From Clostridiales bacterium (lineage in GTDB: Bacteria; Bacillota; Clostridia; Christensenellales; Borkfalkiaceae), in contig DPGH01000008.1 of the NCBI GenBank assembly GCA_003523255.1, forward strand, positions 88,048 through 152,047: a stretch of 64,000 nt of DNA. The letters are read 5' to 3'. Shown here piece by piece: positions 32,571-41,610 of this stretch. How positions within the stretch are numbered: position 1 is the stretch's first letter; every line of letters starts with the position of its first letter. Both the position numbers and the translations under genes were made by a program. The notes under the pieces are model-generated. The model was not told the origin of the DNA. It saw only the letters and a list, made by a program, of their open reading frames with translations, and did not search any database.

Positions 32571-33446
32571 TTACGGGCGGTAAACCCTTAACGTGTCCGA
32601 AACGATTTTAACGTCGAAAGGTATTCCGTCGTACAGTTCGCCGTCAACGTTTACGGTAACAGGCTTATCGGGCGTTATTTTTATCTCGTCCGTAAGGTCG
32701 TGAACTACCTCGTTAAGTTCCATTATTCTGCCTTTTTTGAGTTTCAAAAAAGCCGAAATTATTTTTAGCCTTTTCATCTCTCTTACCGCAACGAAGTCGA
32801 GTTTTTTATCCGTCGGGTTCGCGACGGGGCATATCGGTATGCCGCCGCCGTATCTCGTGCCGTTTGCCACGCACGCGATAAAAGAGCGATATTTTTCCGT
32901 TTTCCCGTTAAATTCCGCGTTAAAGTCGGAGTATTCAAAGTTAAAAAGCGTTTTGATAAGGCATTTAGTATATCCGAATTTGGTTTTGCGTTTAAGCGCG
33001 GCGTAGCGTTTTAACACTTCTACGTCTATCCCGAAGCCTATAATGTTGAGTCCGCGCACGCCCGGCATTTGCATAAAGTCGGTATATTTCGGCGTGCCGT
33101 CGATTATAAGGTCAAGCGCTTCCACGGGGTCCAAGGGTAAATTAAGCGCGCTCGCAAAATCGTTGCCCGTGCCGCAGGGGATTATTCCCATAGAAACTTT
33201 ATCGAAAGAAGAAAACCCGTTTATGACCTCGTGAAGAGTCCCGTCGCCGCCGACGACTATAATGTCGGTCGCGCCGTTTTTAATTAGCCCGTCGGTAAGT
33301 TCGGTGGCGTGGTGCGGAGTTTTCGTCATATGTATAACGTAGTCCACCTTTCTCTCTACAAGTCTTTTTTCGAGTTTAGGCAAAGCCTTTTTTATTTTTT
33401 TGCCGTCTTTGCCGCCGGCAGACGGGTTTACTATAAAGTCTAACAT
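32571..33446 (-). CDS. diacylglycerol kinase-type lipid kinase
   Basis: This 291-residue DAGK-catalytic-domain protein has the nucleotide-binding VGGDGTLHEVINGF, then GIIPCGTGNDFA and a C-terminal beta-rich domain with VNVDGEL. It belongs to the DgkB/YegS/BmrU group that phosphorylates diacylglycerol or related lipids. The ATG at 33446 follows GAGGAAG. The frame is open a further 53 codons upstream, but that part is AT-rich, not family-like, and overlaps the divergent cca start. Confidence 0.88.
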   Translation of the reverse strand: MLDFIVNPSAGGKDGKKIKKALPKLEKRLVERKVDYVIHMTKTPHHATELTDGLIKNGATDIIVVGGDGTLHEVINGFSSFDKVSMGIIPCGTGNDFASALNLPLDPVEALDLIIDGTPKYTDFMQMPGVRGLNIIGFGIDVEVLKRYAALKRKTKFGYTKCLIKTLFNFEYSDFNAEFNGKTEKYRSFIACVANGTRYGGGIPICPVANPTDKKLDFVAVREMKRLKIISAFLKLKKGRIMELNEVVHDLTDEIKITPDKPVTVNVDGELYDGIPFDVKIVSDTLRVYRP

Positions 33447-33564
33447 GGCTTCCTCGGTAAAGTGATAGATAAAGTTTACTATAAATTTTTTAAAAAAACA
33501 AGTTTTTATCGTTCGTTTAAAATAAAAAACAACAAAACGCGCTTTTTTATGGTAATATAAAATT

Positions 33565-34947
33565 ATGCGTTTGCCTTTACCCGAAAATTTTATAAATTTG
33601 TGCAAAAACTCGCCCGCGCCCGTCTACGCGGTCGGCGGCGCGGTGCGTGATTTTTTGATTTCGGGCGAGATTTCGGCGGATATAGACGTATGCGGCGACC
33701 TGTTGCCGGAGGCGTTTATTTCGCTTGCGGAAAAATTCGGGTTTCACGCCGTCGCGATATATAAGCGCACGGGTACGGCGGTCGTTACCGACGGAAAGCG
33801 TAAATACGAATATTCGGTTACGAGAGAAGAGGTTTATCCTGCGGGCGGCGCGCATACGCCGCAGTCGGTAACCTTTTCTGTCGGTGCGGAAAAGGACGCG
33901 CTTCGCCGCGATTTTAAGTGCAACGCGGTATATTACGATATTGCGGGGGATAAATATATAGACCCCCTCGACGGGATAAAAGACGTTAACGCCCGCGTAA
34001 TATCTGCGGCGACTTTGCCGGAAGAAGTTTTTTCTCACGACGGGTTAAGGCTTATGCGGCTTGCGCGCTTTACGGGAGAACTCGGGTTTACCATAGAGCG
34101 CGAAATGCTGTCCGCCGCGAAAAAATTCGCGAGGAACGTTAAAGACGTTTCGGCGGAACGAGTAAAAGCCGAACTCGATAGAATTTTACATGCGGATGCG
34201 GCTCATTCTTTTTCACCCGCAGACGGGCATTACCGCGCGCTTAAAGTTCTTGACGAAACGCGCGTGCTTGACGAAATTATGCCTGAACTCACGCTCGGGC
34301 GGGGCATGGCGCAAAGGAGCGATTTTCATAAATACGACGTGTTAGAGCATAGTTTGAGGTGCGCCTGCTATGCGGACGAAAAGGTTCGGCTTGCCGCCCT
34401 TTTACACGACGTTGGAAAACCCGAAAGGTTTATCGCGACGGGTAAATATTACGGGCATGCGGACACGGGCGGACTTATCGCAAAAGACGTTCTTACGCGG
34501 TTAAAATACGATAAAAAAACCGTTAAAGAAACGTGCTTTCTCGTGAAAAATCATATGCTCGACATAGACGGCTCGATGAAAGAAAGCGATATAAAATTAT
34601 TCATAGCGAAAAATTTTGGCGAGATAGAAAAACTTTTGCTTATTTTTCAGACAGACCACCGCGCGAGTATGGAAGAAAACGACGTTGCCCCGTCGGTTAT
34701 ACGTTGGCGTAAAATAATCGACGATATGAGAAAAAACGGCACGCCTAAATCGGTAAAAGACCTTAAAATAACTGCCGAACAATTAAAAAATATAGGATTT
34801 TCGGACAGGATACTCGGGAGGGAAAGGGAAAAACTTTTCGACCGATGCGTTCTGAATTCGCGCTTAAACGACGAAAAAACGCTGTTGCAAATCGCAGCAC
34901 AAGACTTTGCCGCTTTTGCGCGCGTTGACGAGTCCGTAAAAAAGTAG
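33565..34947 (+). CDS. cca: CCA tRNA nucleotidyltransferase / poly(A) polymerase family
   Basis: This 460-residue class II nucleotidyltransferase has YAVGGAVRDFLISG and the catalytic DIDVCGD at about residues 19-47. The FTGELGFTIE region and an HD domain (EHSLRCACYADEKVRLAALLHDVGKP) follow, typical of the bacterial CCA-adding enzyme with HD extension. There is no Shine-Dalgarno: TAATAT (33553-33558, with TG before it) ends only 6 nt before the ATG, so the message is probably leaderless. tRNA-Leu in this window has an encoded CCA, so the enzyme would act in repair there. Confidence 0.93.
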   Translation: MRLPLPENFINLCKNSPAPVYAVGGAVRDFLISGEISADIDVCGDLLPEAFISLAEKFGFHAVAIYKRTGTAVVTDGKRKYEYSVTREEVYPAGGAHTPQSVTFSVGAEKDALRRDFKCNAVYYDIAGDKYIDPLDGIKDVNARVISAATLPEEVFSHDGLRLMRLARFTGELGFTIEREMLSAAKKFARNVKDVSAERVKAELDRILHADAAHSFSPADGHYRALKVLDETRVLDEIMPELTLGRGMAQRSDFHKYDVLEHSLRCACYADEKVRLAALLHDVGKPERFIATGKYYGHADTGGLIAKDVLTRLKYDKKTVKETCFLVKNHMLDIDGSMKESDIKLFIAKNFGEIEKLLLIFQTDHRASMEENDVAPSVIRWRKIIDDMRKNGTPKSVKDLKITAEQLKNIGFSDRILGREREKLFDRCVLNSRLNDEKTLLQIAAQDFAAFARVDESVKK

Positions 34948-34985
34948 TACAATAAAACAAACCGAAATATTAACGGAGTAATTTT

Positions 34986-37457
34986 ATGAGTAAAGAAGTC
35001 GTTACGACGGATACGCGTAAGCGTAAAGATAAATATAACGCAAAAGTCGCAAGGTTCCGCCCGGTTAAAAACCTGTTACTGTGGCTTTCGGGCGTGGTGT
35101 CGGGTTTAATCCTTCTCGTAATCGCGCTCGTCGTGCTGCCCGTAGGCACCATATTGGGTATAGCGGGCATGGAAGCGAGCGATACCATCGGCGAGGAGAA
35201 CGGCAAAAAAAGTATTTACGGATTCATTACCGGTATAAAAGATATGACGATAGACGACGTGCCGGCTATTCAAAAAGCCATAGAGGAATTTACCTCTTCC
35301 ATACCGCAGTTTAACGAGTTTACCGAGGTTGAGGACGGCGAAACGGTCGACCCCGCCGCAGAAGACTTTGTGCCCGCGCTTTATTACTACAAAACGGAAA
35401 GCGGAGAATTTCTCCGCGCGTTCGATAACGACAAAAATTACGTGCAGGGCGTAAACGCGGCGACAAAACTGTATTACGCAAAACTTTCCGCCGTGTCTGT
35501 ATCCGATTTGACGGCAGTGCTCCCCGCGAGTTTCAGAAGCATGAAAGTGGTAGACCTTATAAGCGCGGTATCGGGCGACGCCGATATGACCGGGTCTATC
35601 GCTAAAATCTTAGAAGATACCAAAGTGTCCGAACTCGGCGATTTTGATATAAACGGCGTTAAACTTTCCGCAGTTTTAACGGGCGAAAAGGACGAGGAGG
35701 GTAACGATAAGGGTATAAGCGAACAACTTAAAAAGTTGCTTGTCGACCTTGCCGGCGCCGAATACGAAGAGATTACCATAGGCTCTTTAACGAGCGATTT
35801 TAACGTAGATAACGTTCACCTTTCTTCGGTTATAGAAAATAACGAAGCAAACGCTACCATAGTTAAACTTTTAACCGAGGCAATCGGCGGCGAGGGCGGA
35901 TACGACGATATTACGGTAGCGGATTTTGCTTCGCTCGATTTTACCGGCGTTAAACTGTCCACCGTGCTCGGCGACGAAAGCGAGTTAGACGCAAACCTGT
36001 TAAGCATATTGAAAGACGCAACGGGCGGAACGGAATACGCGGATATGACCGTTAAAAACTTAACCAGCGGTTTGTCTTTCGATAGCGTGCATTTATCGGC
36101 TGTACTCGGCGATATGGATGATAACAGCGACCTTGTTAAAATACTTAAAGACGCTACGGGGAAAGATTCTTTTTCCGCTATCACGGTAAACGACCTTAAA
36201 GCGCTTGAAACGAACAACGTAAAGTTGAGTTCGGTTTTACCGGTCGAGGACAACGGAAAAATTTACGAAATACTTTTAAGCGGCTACGTGCTCGGGGAAG
36301 GAGAGGTCGCGCCGACCGAGGAAACGTTGACGATAGGCGGTTTATCTAATTTCTCAATCGACGGGGTTAAACTTTCCGCCGTACTCGAGTATACCGGTAA
36401 CGAGAAAATTTACGATATTTTAGCGCAGGGCTCAAATTTTGAGGGCGATAAAAAAGACATAACGATTTTATCCATACAAAACTTTAACCCGGACAATATT
36501 AAACTTTCTTCCGTACTTGAGTTGCCGACAGAGGCGAACGCGTTCGCAAACGAAAAGATTTATAAAATACTTTTACAAGGTACGGGTGCTGAAAGTTACG
36601 AGGATATAAGCATAAGCAGTCTTTCCGTTCTCGATACGGGTAATATCGCACTTGCCACCGTACTCGGCGACAGAAGCGTTGCAGGAGATAAACTTGCAGG
36701 CATACTTGAGGACTGTTGTGCGGGGAAAAACTATGCCGAAATTACGGTATCGGACCTTGCGGGGCTCGATACGGATAATATAAAGTTAAGTTCTGTGTTG
36801 GATTACAATAACAACCCAAGCATTTTTAATATATTAGCCGAGGGTGCCGTAGGGTACAGCGGAAACGCCAAAGATATAAAGATAAGCGATATAAACGGCT
36901 TTAACGTTTCAAAAGTAAAACTTAAAACCGTTATTCCGTCGTCGGACAATAAAATATTAAGCGCGCTTTTAGCTGACGAATCGGTTACCGTCGGCAATGC
37001 GGGCGATAAAATAAACGCCCTTAAAGTTTCAGACATATACGGCGATACGAAGTGCTTTGTCGAAAACGCCGCGGGAACGGGTAAGTATTATAAACTTATC
37101 GGAACAGGAACGGAAACGTTTGTTTTGACAAGCGCATATGACCTTGCCGCCGACGGCGAAAGGGAAGCGGATAAAACTTACGATATATCTTCCGCGTCCG
37201 GCGTGTGGTTTTTTATGTTTTACGCGCACAATTCGGCGGAGAGGGATACGGACGGTTACGGTAAAAAATATACGGCGACCGATATTTCTTTCGGAGAAAT
37301 GGAAAGTAAAGTAAAAGAGGTTTCGCAAAGCGTACAAAACGCAACCATTCGCGAACTCGTAAGTTGCGGACTGGTAGGCGATCCGGGGTTTGAGGAAGTC
37401 GAACTATATCGTATGACTTTGCGCGATATATTTGACAAGGTTAAAGCGATTCCTTAA
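34986..37457 (+). CDS. large membrane-anchored repeat protein (KLSxVL repeats)
   Basis: I do not recognise this 823-residue protein. It has a basic cytoplasmic start (residues 1-28), one membrane helix (about 31-60) and a long outside region. Residues 213-655 hold ten repeats of 43-52 residues, each with the core (D/G)(N/G)(V/I)KLS(S/A/T)VL preceded by an I(T/S)(V/I)xxL strand and followed by an ILxxATG-type helix. Cores lie at 226, 278, 323, 369, 413, 462, 506, 555, 600 and 646. The pattern suggests an elongated solenoid. A distinct C-terminal domain (about 690-823) follows. GGAG precedes the ATG. No partner gene is near. Confidence 0.8.
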   Translation: MSKEVVTTDTRKRKDKYNAKVARFRPVKNLLLWLSGVVSGLILLVIALVVLPVGTILGIAGMEASDTIGEENGKKSIYGFITGIKDMTIDDVPAIQKAIEEFTSSIPQFNEFTEVEDGETVDPAAEDFVPALYYYKTESGEFLRAFDNDKNYVQGVNAATKLYYAKLSAVSVSDLTAVLPASFRSMKVVDLISAVSGDADMTGSIAKILEDTKVSELGDFDINGVKLSAVLTGEKDEEGNDKGISEQLKKLLVDLAGAEYEEITIGSLTSDFNVDNVHLSSVIENNEANATIVKLLTEAIGGEGGYDDITVADFASLDFTGVKLSTVLGDESELDANLLSILKDATGGTEYADMTVKNLTSGLSFDSVHLSAVLGDMDDNSDLVKILKDATGKDSFSAITVNDLKALETNNVKLSSVLPVEDNGKIYEILLSGYVLGEGEVAPTEETLTIGGLSNFSIDGVKLSAVLEYTGNEKIYDILAQGSNFEGDKKDITILSIQNFNPDNIKLSSVLELPTEANAFANEKIYKILLQGTGAESYEDISISSLSVLDTGNIALATVLGDRSVAGDKLAGILEDCCAGKNYAEITVSDLAGLDTDNIKLSSVLDYNNNPSIFNILAEGAVGYSGNAKDIKISDINGFNVSKVKLKTVIPSSDNKILSALLADESVTVGNAGDKINALKVSDIYGDTKCFVENAAGTGKYYKLIGTGTETFVLTSAYDLAADGEREADKTYDISSASGVWFFMFYAHNSAERDTDGYGKKYTATDISFGEMESKVKEVSQSVQNATIRELVSCGLVGDPGFEEVELYRMTLRDIFDKVKAIP

Positions 37458-37466
37458 ATAAAACGT

Positions 37467-37495
37467 TTGACAAAGAAAAAAAAGTTTGTTAATAT
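37467..37495 (+). promoter_or_regulatory. promoter of rpsF-ssb-rpsR
   Basis: TTGACA (37467-37472), a 17-bp spacer and TAATAT (37490-37495) with extended -10 TG at 37487-37488. Confidence 0.85.
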
Positions 37496-37504
37496 AATTA
37501 GTAC

Positions 37505-37580
37505 TTGTGCGCGCGTAGCGTAATCGGCGCGCATATAAACCTTGCTCGGGCGCGACCCGAGCCGAATAAGTCCGGGAGGT
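37505..37580 (+). promoter_or_regulatory. candidate S6:S18 autoregulatory leader
   Basis: Two stems lie in the rpsF 5' UTR: TGCGCGC (37508-37514) with GCGCGCA (37527-37533), and GCTCGGG (37544-37550) with CCCGAGC (37556-37562). Then comes CCGAATAAGTCCGGGAGG, which carries CCG elements and the Shine-Dalgarno. It sits where the S6:S18-binding leader of bacteria is found. Assignment is by position and fold only. Confidence 0.5.
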
Positions 37581-37587
37581 AAAAATT

Positions 37588-37869
37588 ATGACTAAGTACG
37601 AAATGCTTTATATTCTCGACGCGTCTTTAGCAGACGACGCCAAAGAAGCCATCGTAAAAAAGTTCGAGGATTTGGTTACCGCAAACGGCGGCACGGTTGA
37701 ACAGACCGACCGTTGGGGCGTAAAAAAATTACAGTACCCCATTAACTACAAGTCCGAGGGCTATTACGTTTTGATGACTTTCGAAGCGGAGAAAACGCTC
37801 GTCGTTGAAATTAAGCGTGTTGCCGGTATAACCGACGGCATAATCAGAAGACTCATTACCAAAAGATAA
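37588..37869 (+). CDS. rpsF: 30S ribosomal protein S6
   Basis: This 93-residue S6 starts KYEMLYILDASL and has the family's DRWGVKKLQYPINYKSEGYYVL segment; the C terminus ends in RLITK. GGGAGG lies 8 nt before the ATG. It is the first gene of the conserved rpsF-ssb-rpsR operon, which couples ribosome assembly and DNA replication proteins. Confidence 0.97.
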   Translation: MTKYEMLYILDASLADDAKEAIVKKFEDLVTANGGTVEQTDRWGVKKLQYPINYKSEGYYVLMTFEAEKTLVVEIKRVAGITDGIIRRLITKR

Positions 37870-37889
37870 AGATAAGGCAGGGTAAAAAA

Positions 37890-38309
37890 ATGAATAAAGT
37901 TATCCTCGTAGGTAATTTAACGCGCGACCCCGAATTGAGCGAAACTCAAAGCGGGATAGCGGTATGCAGATTCGCGATAGCCGTTTCGAGAGATTACGCT
38001 AATGCGGACGGCACGCGCGAGACCGATTTTTTCAATATAACGGTTTGGCGCGGCAGAGCGGAAAACTGCGGTAAATATCTTAAAAAAGGAAACAAAGTGG
38101 CGGTCGTCGGCAGTTTACAAAACCGTTCTTACGAAGATAAGGACGGCGTAAAGAGAAACGTTACCGACGTCGTTGCAAGCGAAGTGGAGTTTTTGACGCC
38201 TAAAAACGCGCAGGGCGGAGACGGTTTCGATACCGACGCCCCCGTGGTTACGGCGAAGAGAGAACGCCCCAGATTAGAAGCGATTGACGACAATCAGCTT
38301 CCGTTCTAA
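37890..38309 (+). CDS. ssb: single-stranded DNA-binding protein
   Basis: This 139-residue SSB starts MNKVILVGNLTRDPEL and has an OB fold with FFNITVWRGRAENCGKYLKKG. It ends in a short acidic tail, IDDNQLPF, the DDxxPF-type tip that recruits repair and replication proteins. It lies between rpsF and rpsR, the standard arrangement. Confidence 0.97.
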   Translation: MNKVILVGNLTRDPELSETQSGIAVCRFAIAVSRDYANADGTRETDFFNITVWRGRAENCGKYLKKGNKVAVVGSLQNRSYEDKDGVKRNVTDVVASEVEFLTPKNAQGGDGFDTDAPVVTAKRERPRLEAIDDNQLPF

Positions 38310-38328
38310 TTAAACAAGGAGAAATAAA

Positions 38329-38640
38329 ATGGAAGACACCAACATAACTACTACCGCCGCTCCCGCGCAAGAAGCGGGCGAGCAGGAAGCGAAAGTCGCT
38401 CCCAAAGAAGGCAAAAAGTTCGTTAAAAGGATTCCGAGAAGAAAAGTTTGCGCTTTCTGTCAGGCTAAGGTCGAAGATATCGACTATAAAGACGTAAGCA
38501 CGCTTAAAAGATACGTAACCGAGGGAGGCAAAATTCTTCCCCGTCGTATGACCGGCGTGTGCGCCAAGCACCAGAGAGTTTTGTCTACCGCGATTAAACG
38601 CGCAAGACTCGTAGACCTTCTTCCTTTTAAGGGCGAATAA
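38329..38640 (+). CDS. rpsR: 30S ribosomal protein S18
   Basis: This 103-residue S18 has KVCAFCQAKVEDIDYKDVSTL and LPRRMTGVCAKHQRVLSTAIK. The N-terminal 35 residues, rich in Ala, Glu and Lys, are an extension compared with the roughly 75-residue norm. The Shine-Dalgarno AAGGAG is present. Last gene of the operon, followed by a terminator. Confidence 0.96.
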   Translation: MEDTNITTTAAPAQEAGEQEAKVAPKEGKKFVKRIPRRKVCAFCQAKVEDIDYKDVSTLKRYVTEGGKILPRRMTGVCAKHQRVLSTAIKRARLVDLLPFKGE

Positions 38641-38670
38641 TTCCGAAATTCGGAAAACAACAAAAACTAA

Positions 38671-38702
38671 AGAGCGTTCTGTTTACGGAACGCTCTTTTT
38701 TA
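38671..38702. terminator. terminator between rpsR and the ArsB-type gene
   Basis: AGAGCGTTC (38671-38679) pairs with GAACGCTCT (38688-38696), followed by TTTTTT. It may also serve the convergent minus-strand gene. Confidence 0.85.
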
Positions 38703-38727
38703 AGTCCGATACGCAAAGACGATAACG

Positions 38728-40062
38728 CTATACCGTAAACGAAAGGGTTAAAAGGGTAGCGGCAAGCGTCGGCAGTGCGACCGTAACCCCGATTTTTATA
38801 AAATCGAAATAGCCGAATTTTACGTTCTGTTTTGTTAAAATCGAATTCCACATAATGCCTGCAAGCGCGCCTATAGGCGTAAACAACGCCCCGAGATTTG
38901 ACCCGACGGTCGTTGCGTATACGGCGGAAAGTTTAGCCGTTTGCGGCAAAAACTTTATTACGTCGCAAAACAGTACGGACATGGGGATATTGTTTACCAC
39001 GTCCGAGGCAAAAAAAGATGCCGTTCCGTATTTAAAAACCGTACCGCCTTCTCCGAGAAGCGAGGCTATCTTTTCGGTAACGCCTTTTTCGGAAAGCACC
39101 GTTATCATCGCAAACATAGACAAAACGAAAGGTATCAGTTGATAGGGCGCGCGTTTAAATGCGCCGGCAAGTTCCGTTGGGGCGCGCCGTTTTATTGCGG
39201 AAAAAATTAAAACGCACGCGGAAAGGCTTATCGCCGCCCCGAGCGAAATAAGCCACATGGGCAGCCCCGCGTAAGAACTTATCGCAAGCAGTATCGTGCA
39301 CGCGCCGAGATGAATTACGCCTATAAAAAGCAAAGGCTTGCTTTTTATTTGCGCGCCCTTCGCGGCGGAGCGACTTGCGGCTTCTTTTTTTGGTAGCCCC
39401 TCGCTTTTTTCAAACAAAGTTTTTCTGAAAACCAAGACGAGTAAACAAAACGCGGTAATTCCCGCTATCACTGTCGGCAGAAGCATAACCTTAAAGTACT
39501 CCGCAAACCCCACGTTAAAAGCCGAAGCAAGGTAAATGTTAGTCGGATTGCCGATAACGAGAGCCATGCTCCAGGTGTTTGCCGCAACGAACTCGCCCGC
39601 AAGGTAAGGGAGCGGGTTGATTTCGGCGTTTTTCGCAAAGTAGCATATAAAAGGGGTAAACGATAATATAATAACGTCGTTAGAAGTAAAAACGGTAAGC
39701 ACGGATACCACCGCGTATAAATAAGAAAAAAGTTTAAACTTATTCGCGCCGGCTTTTTTAAGCGTTACGTCCGCAAGATACGCGAAAAACCCCAACTCGT
39801 CTAAAAAGATAGATAATACCGTCATGGATACGAACAGCACGAGTATTTTAATAGGATTTACCGCCGTATCCTCGGTAAGTGCGTTAAAAAGGGCGTTCAG
39901 GTCGGTTTGTCCGGTTATAAGCATCAGAATAACGCCGACAAGCGCGATTACCCAGTAACTGTCAACGTATAGTCCGTTTTTAATTTTGATTTTCGGAAAG
40001 AAAAGTATTCCGAGAATAATTGCCGCGACCGTCGCGGCGAATATTATAACCGTTAAAACCAT
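38728..40062 (-). CDS. ArsB/NhaD-type ion permease
   Basis: This 444-residue protein has about eleven membrane helices and belongs to the ion-transporter superfamily that includes ArsB and NhaD. Markers are FTSNDVIILSFTPFICYFA in the first half, NPTNIYLA, and FFASDVVNNIPMSVLFCDV with GSNLGALFTPIGALAGIMW in the second half. It could export arsenite or exchange anions or sodium. No ars regulator or reductase is next to it, so the substrate stays open. A TACAAT -10 lies upstream (minus strand, around 40094). Confidence 0.8.
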   Translation of the reverse strand: MVLTVIIFAATVAAIILGILFFPKIKIKNGLYVDSYWVIALVGVILMLITGQTDLNALFNALTEDTAVNPIKILVLFVSMTVLSIFLDELGFFAYLADVTLKKAGANKFKLFSYLYAVVSVLTVFTSNDVIILSFTPFICYFAKNAEINPLPYLAGEFVAANTWSMALVIGNPTNIYLASAFNVGFAEYFKVMLLPTVIAGITAFCLLVLVFRKTLFEKSEGLPKKEAASRSAAKGAQIKSKPLLFIGVIHLGACTILLAISSYAGLPMWLISLGAAISLSACVLIFSAIKRRAPTELAGAFKRAPYQLIPFVLSMFAMITVLSEKGVTEKIASLLGEGGTVFKYGTASFFASDVVNNIPMSVLFCDVIKFLPQTAKLSAVYATTVGSNLGALFTPIGALAGIMWNSILTKQNVKFGYFDFIKIGVTVALPTLAATLLTLSFTV

Positions 40063-40278
40063 AAAATTTATCTCTCTCGTATAAAACCGTTACATTGTAT
40101 CACCGTAAAACCCCCGTGTCAATCGTTTATTCGGGCGAGTAAGCCCGAGAGAATAAACAGCAAACGATAAAAACGATAATTTTTAACAAATTGTGTAAAT
40201 TATAAACATAATCACGGAAATAAAAGGAAAATATGTTAAAAATTTTCAAAAAAAATTTAAAAAAGGGGTGTAAAACGT

Positions 40279-40406
40279 TTTACAAATTTTGTCGAATGTT
40301 GTATCATATAACCGTCGAAAGGAAATAACGACAACAAAAAACGCTCATCATTTTCCCCCTTATCATATATTATTCAGGAAGCAATAAACCAAGTTTATTG
40401 CTTTTT
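40279..40406 (+). ncRNA. candidate small RNA with C-rich seed
   Basis: The gap 40063-40476 contains a complete small-RNA unit. The promoter is TTTACA (40279-40284), 17 bp, TATCAT (40302-40307). The predicted transcript from about 40314 starts with a GTCG/CGAC hairpin (40314-40317, 40329-40332). An unpaired stretch follows with TTTTCCCCCTT (40351-40361), then the terminator GCAATAAAC/GTTTATTGC (40381-40389, 40393-40401) with TTTTT. No open reading frame fits. The C-rich segment resembles the anti-Shine-Dalgarno seeds of Gram-positive regulatory sRNAs. The remaining bases 40063-40270 are AT-rich and hold nothing I can name beyond the ArsB-type gene's promoter. Confidence 0.6.
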
Positions 40407-40418
40407 GAATTTTAAACG

Positions 40419-40457
40419 CAAAAAACCGCCGCCCCGAAAAAATTCGCGGGGCGGCGG
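40419..40457 (-). terminator. terminator of thiT
   Basis: CCGCCGCCCCG (40426-40436) pairs with CGGGGCGGCGG (40447-40457). On the minus strand it is followed by TTTTTT. Confidence 0.85.
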
Positions 40458-40476
40458 ATAAATTATTTTTTTAGGT

Positions 40477-41589
40477 TTATACTTTTTTTTGCGTGAGTTT
40501 GTCTAATTCCGCAACGAACGATTTAGACGAGAAAAGCACGGAGCCTACTACGAGAATAATCGCGAGTTCCGCAATCACGAACAGGTTATATACGATTGCC
40601 CAGGAAAGCGCGGTGTAGCCTTCCATCGCCCAGGAAGAGAAAACGTAATAGCCGCTGATAACGTGCGCAAAATACCGAAGTACGCACGCAACGGAAGCGC
40701 CTATTATAAACTTAACCAAAGGTTTATCGGTAAAGCGTATGTTTTTGGCGATGCCGGCAACGCCTATCGCGCCGAAAGCAACGGGGTAGTCGAGCAAAAC
40801 CTGCATCGGTTGATATATTTGCGGCGACTGAACGCATTGCAAAAGCCCGTAAACCACGCCCGCAAACACGCCTTTTCTCGCGCCGAAAACGTAAGAGTAA
40901 ATAATAAGCGGAAGCATGCTTGCAAGGGTTATGGAGCCGCCCTGCGGGAGCGAAAAAAGTTTTACGTAAGACAGCGCGAACGAAAGCGCGACGGAAACTC
41001 CGGCAAACGCCAGCGCGCGCGACTCCGAAACGGCTTCTTCTCCTTTGCCGAAAAATATCGCGACGAGCGCAATCGCCAAAACGAGAAGGAGAGAGAAAAC
41101 GTATATGCCGCCGGATAAGGGCTTATATTCTTCGCCCGCGACGGGGATAACGAAAAGCAGTACGAAAGCGTATATAACGGCGAGAGAAAGCCCTGTCGCG
41201 TTGCATATTTTAAACGCTTTAGGCGAGGCGAGTTTGGTAATAAACGCCGCTATCGCATAGCAAAGGCAAAGCGCAAAAAATCCGAGCATAAGGTAAAATT
41301 CCGCGTTAAGTTCTTCTTTCACTTTCATTCTCGCAACCATAAAAAACCCTATGCAAGCAGAAAGGGTTATCGCGTAACCGATAACCGTGCCGATTATAAC
41401 GCTTTTAAGAGAAGCAAGGCTTTCGGGTTTTTTGCGTTTAACGATAAAGTACGCCGCGGTCAGCGCGACGGCGATAAACAGCGTTACGTAAAGCGCAAAC
41501 GCCTGCAGTGCGGTATAGGCGGTTCTCAGTCCGTCTTTACCGAGAGAAAGAACGTTTTTAAGTTCTTCGAGTGCTAAAAAATCTTTCAT
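40477..41589 (-). CDS. thiT: thiamine ECF S component ThiT with an extra N-terminal membrane domain
   Basis: This 370-residue protein has two parts. From about residue 188 it is ThiT-like (RALAFAGVSVALSFALSYVK, LPQGGSITLASMLP, LLDYPVAFGAIGVAGI), the thiamine-binding subunit of the ECF transporter. Residues 1-185 form an added membrane domain of about five helices that normal ThiT (about 180-190 residues) lacks. Shine-Dalgarno AAAAGGAG fixes the start. The TPP riboswitch upstream supports thiamine as ligand. It should use the ecfA1-ecfA2-ecfT module at the other end of the window. Confidence 0.88.
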   Translation of the reverse strand: MKDFLALEELKNVLSLGKDGLRTAYTALQAFALYVTLFIAVALTAAYFIVKRKKPESLASLKSVIIGTVIGYAITLSACIGFFMVARMKVKEELNAEFYLMLGFFALCLCYAIAAFITKLASPKAFKICNATGLSLAVIYAFVLLFVIPVAGEEYKPLSGGIYVFSLLLVLAIALVAIFFGKGEEAVSESRALAFAGVSVALSFALSYVKLFSLPQGGSITLASMLPLIIYSYVFGARKGVFAGVVYGLLQCVQSPQIYQPMQVLLDYPVAFGAIGVAGIAKNIRFTDKPLVKFIIGASVACVLRYFAHVISGYYVFSSWAMEGYTALSWAIVYNLFVIAELAIILVVGSVLFSSKSFVAELDKLTQKKV

Positions 41590-41610
41590 TTGTACTCCTT
41601 TTCCGCCGTG

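Noticed and set aside
33447..33605. N-terminal extension of the lipid kinase
   Set aside because: It is AT-rich, overlaps the divergent cca start, is not family-like, and the ATG at 33446 has GAGGAAG.
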